From contig NZ_CP047095.1 of NCBI RefSeq assembly GCF_009806575.1, positions 1,344,001-1,408,000 of the forward strand: 64,000 bases of DNA. Direction: 5' to 3'. Position 1 is the first letter of the stretch. Every line of letters starts with the position of its first letter. Source of the stretch: Rossellomorea marisflavi. Its GTDB lineage: Bacteria; Bacillota; Bacilli; Bacillales; Bacillaceae_B. The notes beneath the pieces were generated by a model that made no database searches, was not told the origin of the DNA, and saw nothing but the letters and a program-made list of their open reading frames with translations. Below are positions 61,019-64,000 of this stretch, in pieces. Made by a program: the position numbers and the translations under genes.

Positions 61019-61825
61019 ATGGGAACCATCACAAAGATAACAAGGCAGGTCAAGAATACAGAACGTTACAACTTATTCATAGATGGAAAATATGCATTCA
61101 GTGTAGATGAAGGCATACTAGCCTCACATCACCTGAGAAAGGGTCTCGAAGTTGATGAGCTTGCCATCAGCGAGCTTCAATATGCGGATGACGTGAAGAA
61201 GGCTTTCAACAAAGCAAGCCACTATCTTTCCTACCGGATGAGGACGGAGAAGGAAGTACGTGACCACCTTCTTGAGTCGGAGTGGGAGGATGGAATCGTG
61301 CAAGAGGTGATGGATAAACTGAAGGAATTAAAATATACAAACGACGCGGAGTTTGCCCATGCCTTCACGGGGACACATATGAACACATCGGATAAAGGGC
61401 CGAAGTGGATAAGCGGAGAACTGAGAAGGAAAGGCGTGGATGCCCGGTATATCGAGGAAGCTCTTGAAGCCTTCTCTCAGGATCAGCAGGTTGAAAAGGC
61501 TGCTGCACTTATGGAGAAGATGCTGAAGAAGTACAAAAATGACTCGGTGACCGTGGCAAAACAAAAAATCGAGCAGAACTTGATGAGAAAGGGCTACACC
61601 GGCTCCATCATGAAGCTGGCATGGGAAACGGTCGACAACCAGCGGGATGATGACGAAGCGTGGCAGGCAGTCTACCATCAGGCATTGAAGGCCCATCGCA
61701 AGCTGAGCACTAAGTATGAAGGATATGACTATAACCAGCGGATGAAGCAGGCGTTGTACCGTAAAGGATTTTCCATGGAGGATATCGACAGGGCAATAGA
61801 GGAAATCAAGAACCAGGAAGCGTGA
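61019..61825 (+). CDS. recX: Regulatory protein RecX
   Basis: A 268-residue modulator of RecA filaments. RecX motifs: ASHYLSYRMRTEKEVRDHLLESEWEDGIVQEVMDKL (seen as the first three-helix repeat, about residues 68-105), DAEFAHAFTGTHMNTSDKGPKWISGELRRKGV (second, about 110-140) and a third repeat near the C-terminus (YRKGFSMEDIDRAIEEI). Gram-positive RecX is long, as here. ATG 61019 is six bases after GAGGTG. Divergent from yfhF, as in B. subtilis (YfhG). Confidence 0.94.
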   Translation: MGTITKITRQVKNTERYNLFIDGKYAFSVDEGILASHHLRKGLEVDELAISELQYADDVKKAFNKASHYLSYRMRTEKEVRDHLLESEWEDGIVQEVMDKLKELKYTNDAEFAHAFTGTHMNTSDKGPKWISGELRRKGVDARYIEEALEAFSQDQQVEKAAALMEKMLKKYKNDSVTVAKQKIEQNLMRKGYTGSIMKLAWETVDNQRDDDEAWQAVYHQALKAHRKLSTKYEGYDYNQRMKQALYRKGFSMEDIDRAIEEIKNQEA

Positions 61826-61846
61826 CTTCCTGGTTCTTTTTCTTAT
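61811..61846. terminator. Terminator overlapping the end of recX
   Basis: AACCAGGAAG / CTTCCTGGTT with a CGTGA loop that includes the stop codon, then CTTTTT. It also faces the convergent SDR gene. Confidence 0.85.
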
Positions 61847-62514
61847 TTCTTGGATTCAATGATGATTGCTTCAGTTTCCGCGTACTGGGATACAATCATC
61901 TTTGCCACTTCTGCGGGTGAACGGAATCGGCTGGGATCTTCAACATGATCGCTTTCATCCCAGAAGGGTGTATTCATTCCCCCCATAAAGGCATTCACGA
62001 TTCGGATCTGGCTCCCTTCGTATTCTTTCTGAAGGCTTTCGCCGAATCCCCTCAGTGCAAATTTACTGGCGGCATAAAGGGTTTCATTCTTCTTGCCACG
62101 GAGCCCGGCCGTCGAGATGACATTGATAACAGTAAAAGCGCGATGGGGGACAGCTTCGATCATGGCCTTGGTCAGGCGGATGGGACCGAATACATTTGTT
62201 TCAAAGGTGGCGACCATCTCTTCGTCGGTGGATGATTCAAGTGGTCCGAAATACCCCACGCCTGCGTTGTGGACAAGCAGTTCAATATCTCGCGAGCCCC
62301 ATGTCGATAGCGTCTGTTCAATCTCAGTTCGGGAGCGGACGTCCATGATGTCATATGTAGCATGACCACCTGATGCGAGGATGCTTTGAACAGTTTCTTT
62401 TAAGGGTTGTTCCCGGCGGCCGACAAGTAGAATGTCATACCCCTTATCGCTTAATTGTTTTGCAAGTTCTTTTCCTAACCCGGTACCTCCACCGGTTATG
62501 ACTGCTGTACCCAT
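61843..62514 (-). CDS. Short-chain dehydrogenase/reductase
   Basis: A 223-residue classical SDR. NAD(P) motif VITGGGTGLGKELAKQL (TGxxxGxG, about residues 5-21), HNAGVGYFGPLE (NAG motif, about 83), Ser in INVISTAGL (about 133) and the catalytic pair in TLYAASKFALRGFGESL (YxxxK, about 148-152) are all present. Substrate unknown. ATG 62514 has AAAGGA upstream. In B. subtilis yfhH follows recX directly; here this gene and two repeats lie in between, so it may be an insertion into the locus. Confidence 0.9.
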   Translation of the reverse strand: MGTAVITGGGTGLGKELAKQLSDKGYDILLVGRREQPLKETVQSILASGGHATYDIMDVRSRTEIEQTLSTWGSRDIELLVHNAGVGYFGPLESSTDEEMVATFETNVFGPIRLTKAMIEAVPHRAFTVINVISTAGLRGKKNETLYAASKFALRGFGESLQKEYEGSQIRIVNAFMGGMNTPFWDESDHVEDPSRFRSPAEVAKMIVSQYAETEAIIIESKK

Positions 62515-62581
62515 GATGATCAATCCTTTCGGCGTATGTACTATTGATGAGTAAATGGTGGATGTCTGCGCTTTTCTTTTG

Positions 62582-62701
62582 GCTAGCTCCGGCGGGTTGC
62601 CCCTCGAGGTCATAAGTCAAGAAACCCAAAAAGGCACAGAACGCCTTTCCGGGTTCCTCGCCTTATGCTTGTCGGGTCAGCCCAACCCGCCTGCGCTTTT
62701 C
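62582..62701 (-). repeat. Intergenic repeat, copy 4 (inverted)
   Basis: Reads as copies 1-2 on the minus strand: AGCGCAGGCGGGTTGGGCTG, then ACCCGGAAAGGCGTTCTGTG and CTTATGACCTCGAGGGGCAACCCGCCGGAGCTAGCC (by position). It thus lies in opposite orientation to the 57-kb array, 5.3 kb away. Confidence 0.8.
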
Positions 62702-62830
62702 ATTGTCCAGCTCCGGGCGCTTGGGGCTCGAGGTCATAAGCCGTGATGGCCAAAAAGGCAAAAGACGCCTTTCCGTCCACCCCGTCTTATGCTTGTCGCC
62801 CCAGAGCAAGCGCCCTGCGCTTTTCTTATT
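62702..62830 (-). repeat. Intergenic repeat, copy 5 (inverted, variant subtype)
   Basis: Starts 124 bases after copy 4. The arms are GGGCGCTTGGGGCTCGAGG and GCCCCAGAGCAAGCGCCC, and the centre is AAAAAGGCAAAAGACGCC, different from copies 1-4. Its arm matches the switched right arm of chimeric copy 3. From 62830 to the yfhH start there is only a possible promoter region (TTATACTAC). Confidence 0.75.
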
Positions 62831-62873
62831 ATACCATTTTCCTTATACTACAATAGTAGGGAGGAGTGAGGAA

Positions 62874-63203
62874 ATGGATCAGGAGAGACGTTATAGTGAG
62901 ATGACGGAGCATGAGTTGAATCAGGAGATTGCTTCGTTGAGGGAGAAGGCACGTAAGGCAGAACAGCTGGGCATTGTGAATGAGTTCGCGGTTTTGGAGC
63001 GAAAGGCACTGATGGCTCAGGCTTATTTGAGGAATCCTGCCGATTATGAAGCGGGTGGCGTGTATGGGATCGAAGGAGATCCCGGTGTGTATTTTAAAGT
63101 GGATTATTTAAACGGGGTGTTTGCGTGGGGCTACCGCCTAGGTGGCAACGGGGAAGAGGAAGCGCTGCCTATTTCACTGCTGGCCCCTGATAAGAAAAAG
63201 TGA
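62874..63203 (+). CDS. yfhH: YfhH / DUF1811 family protein
   Basis: A 109-residue soluble protein. The N-terminal helical half is RRYSEMTEHELNQEIASLREKARKAEQLGIVNEFAVLERKALMAQAYL (read by position, residues 5-52), and the C-terminal half is a small beta domain with YEAGGVYGIEGDPGVYFKVDYLNGVFAWGYRLGG. This matches YfhH (about 104 aa). Function unknown. ATG 62874 has GGGAGGAGTGAG upstream; the longer frame into the repeats is rejected. Confidence 0.88.
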   Translation: MDQERRYSEMTEHELNQEIASLREKARKAEQLGIVNEFAVLERKALMAQAYLRNPADYEAGGVYGIEGDPGVYFKVDYLNGVFAWGYRLGGNGEEEALPISLLAPDKKK

Positions 63204-63233
63204 AGCCCATTCCGATAAGGAACGGGCAACAGA

Positions 63234-63374
63234 TTATGAACGCTTTTTTGTATCGCGTTCAAGGATGATCAGATTTTGTGTCTGGGTTGTTTGTCCATTT
63301 GCCTGTGCATGGGCATGCTTCGGGTTATAGAATGCCTTTTTAAATGGACTGTTGTAATCACGATTGAATTTCAT
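63234..63374 (-). CDS. YpzG-like small protein
   Basis: A 46-residue basic peptide: MKFNRDYNSPFKKAFYNPKH then AHAQANGQTTQTQ. The SPF...NPKHAxxQxNGxT pattern is that of the YpzG family of small Bacillus proteins. ATG 63374 is eight bases after GGGGG. Function unknown; such proteins are usually sporulation-associated. Confidence 0.7.
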   Translation of the reverse strand: MKFNRDYNSPFKKAFYNPKHAHAQANGQTTQTQNLIILERDTKKRS

Positions 63375-63391
63375 CAACTATTCCCCCTGCT

Positions 63392-63556
63392 CTAGAGTGA
63401 ATCCTGCTTGCGATTGTTTGAAGCCTTCATTCGTTCTTGAGGGTGGGTATTGATGGTCCCATCCGCCCTTTTGGATGCAAATTCCGCTTTAGCACGGGGC
63501 TCTCCTTCAAACTTATTGCCGTGTTCATTCGGAAACCCTGTTGTCTTATTGCGCAT
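63392..63556 (-). CDS. sspK: Small acid-soluble spore protein K
   Basis: A 54-residue protein, [20 protein letters not shown] followed by [23 protein letters not shown]; the MRNKxxGFPN start and KFEGEP...ASKR...PQERM pattern identify SspK. It is a minor spore core protein made in the forespore. ATG 63556 with AAGGAGG. A CATACTA box 50 bases upstream (63606-63612, minus strand) fits the -10 of a forespore sigma-G promoter, though the -35 is unclear. Confidence 0.88.
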   Translation of the reverse strand: MRNKTTGFPNEHGNKFEGEPRAKAEFASKRADGTINTHPQERMKASNNRKQDSL

Positions 63557-63605
63557 GTGTCTGCCTCCTTGAAGGTTGGAATGTTTGTGGACGATGCCAC
63601 ATCTA

Positions 63606-63612
63606 TAGTATG
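63606..63612 (-). promoter_or_regulatory. Possible sigma-G -10 box of sspK
   Basis: Minus strand CATACTA matches the forespore -10 consensus CATWHTA. No good -35 at the expected distance. Confidence 0.3.
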
Positions 63613-63665
63613 ATGATTTTTCAGATAGAAAACACGTTACTGTCACTGGAAAAGGAGGGTGGATA

Positions 63666-63935
63666 ATGGAATCGATTTTTCACGAGTTGACACAGCTTCT
63701 TATGGATGAGAATTCCAAACTGACGTATGAAAAGGCCAGGACTTGGGTTGAACTCGTTTGGGAAGACTTTGAAACGACCTATGCCAAGGCTGGTTATGAA
63801 TATAAAGGAAAAGAAGTCACTGAGAAGGTCGTAAGGCAATGGATTGCGACATACGGGACGAATGTGCATGATTTCGCTGCGAGTAATCCGAAATACAGTC
63901 ATTTGCTTGATGACGGAGATCATACGGTCCACTGA
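63666..63935 (+). CDS. yfhJ: YfhJ / WVELL family protein
   Basis: An 89-residue acidic protein with the family signature [25 protein letters not shown] (residues about 24-48; the WVEL core is visible) and a helical C-terminus ending [12 protein letters not shown]. It matches YfhJ in B. subtilis by sequence and position next to sspK. Function unknown. ATG with AAAGGAGGGTGG. Confidence 0.9.
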   Translation: MESIFHELTQLLMDENSKLTYEKARTWVELVWEDFETTYAKAGYEYKGKEVTEKVVRQWIATYGTNVHDFAASNPKYSHLLDDGDHTVH

Positions 63936-63949
63936 TCAGGTGGAAATCA

Positions 63950-63977
63950 AAAGGGACAGCCAATCGGCCGTCCCTTT
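63950..63977 (+). terminator. Terminator after yfhJ
   Basis: AAAGGGAC / GTCCCTTT with an inner GCC/GGC pair; short T-run. Confidence 0.6.
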
Positions 63978-64000
63978 CGTCATTCAATCGATGATGATAT

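Noticed and set aside
62703..62873. N-terminal extension of yfhH into the repeat
   Set aside because: The family-typical start with a strong ribosome-binding site is at 62874; the extension is repeat sequence.
1..64000. tRNA, rRNA, prophage or insertion sequence genes
   Set aside because: No cloverleaf, rRNA, transposase, integrase or phage structural gene was recognised on either strand.

Overview
This is a chromosomal segment from a spore-forming member of the Bacillaceae. The evidence is the conserved yfhD-yfhE-yfhF-recX-yfhH-sspK-yfhJ neighbourhood, the small acid-soluble spore protein SspK, strong AGGAGG ribosome-binding sites, CtsR, Fur, sigma-W and sigma-B type control sites, a squalene-hopene cyclase and a yuaG-type flotillin. 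Gene content and moderate GC suggest a Bacillus/Rossellomorea-like species; the species itself cannot be fixed by eye. I see no rRNA, tRNA, CRISPR array, prophage or transposase gene.

Layout. 0-10 kb: a family-10-like glycosyl hydrolase, glutamate synthase gltA (frameshifted) and gltB, and a PTS IIBC permease for N-acetylglucosamine or glucose. 10-18 kb: a DUF2161 nuclease-fold protein, squalene-hopene cyclase, arylamine N-acetyltransferase, a lipoprotein, an orphan pair of peptide-type ABC permeases and flotillin behind a sigma-W promoter. 18-23 kb: adenine deaminase behind a guanine-class purine riboswitch, a DUF4397 surface protein with a dedicated lipobox-bearing sortase, and an alpha/beta hydrolase. 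23-27 kb: an FAD-linked 2-hydroxyacid dehydrogenase with a BASS-type transporter, and a frameshifted short-chain fatty acid (AtoE) transporter. 27-32 kb: a Fur-controlled siderophore uptake operon (ATPase, binding lipoprotein, two permeases) divergent from a ferredoxin-NADP reductase-like flavoprotein. 32-39 kb: TerC, a Gly/His/Trp/PY-rich small protein, ferritin, DUF3189, azoreductase, a UMF1-type MFS transporter with a phosphodiesterase, and a bactofilin with its MerR-like partner. 39-45 kb: a GntR/YtrA-type regulator with ABC genes, catalase behind a sigma-B promoter, and small unknown proteins. 45-54 kb: a TAXI-TRAP transporter, a FadR-type regulator, GlcD, GlcF and L-2-hydroxyglutarate oxidase. 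54-64 kb: ClpE, a HAD phosphatase, tandem 127-bp repeats, a BmrA-type exporter, an ATL protein and the yfh spore locus.

Most notable. (1) The 45-54 kb island looks like a self-contained uptake and oxidation system for 2-hydroxyacids, plausibly both enantiomers of 2-hydroxyglutarate. Its regulator gene and its transporter operon carry nearly identical 15-bp palindromes on their -10 regions. (2) A guanine-class aptamer (cytosine at the specificity position) precedes adenine deaminase, so the deaminase may be shut off by its own product hypoxanthine. (3) Three genes (gltA, the atoE-like gene, the ABC ATPase/permease 'fusion') are each brought to normal architecture by adding one G to a GGGG tract. 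That points to a shared homopolymer error, or to real phase-variable-like indels. (4) A sortase/substrate pair has the sortase itself predicted to be a lipoprotein. (5) Tandem copies of an intergenic repeat include a chimeric third copy, and inverted copies lie 5.3 kb away, flanking part of the yfh region.
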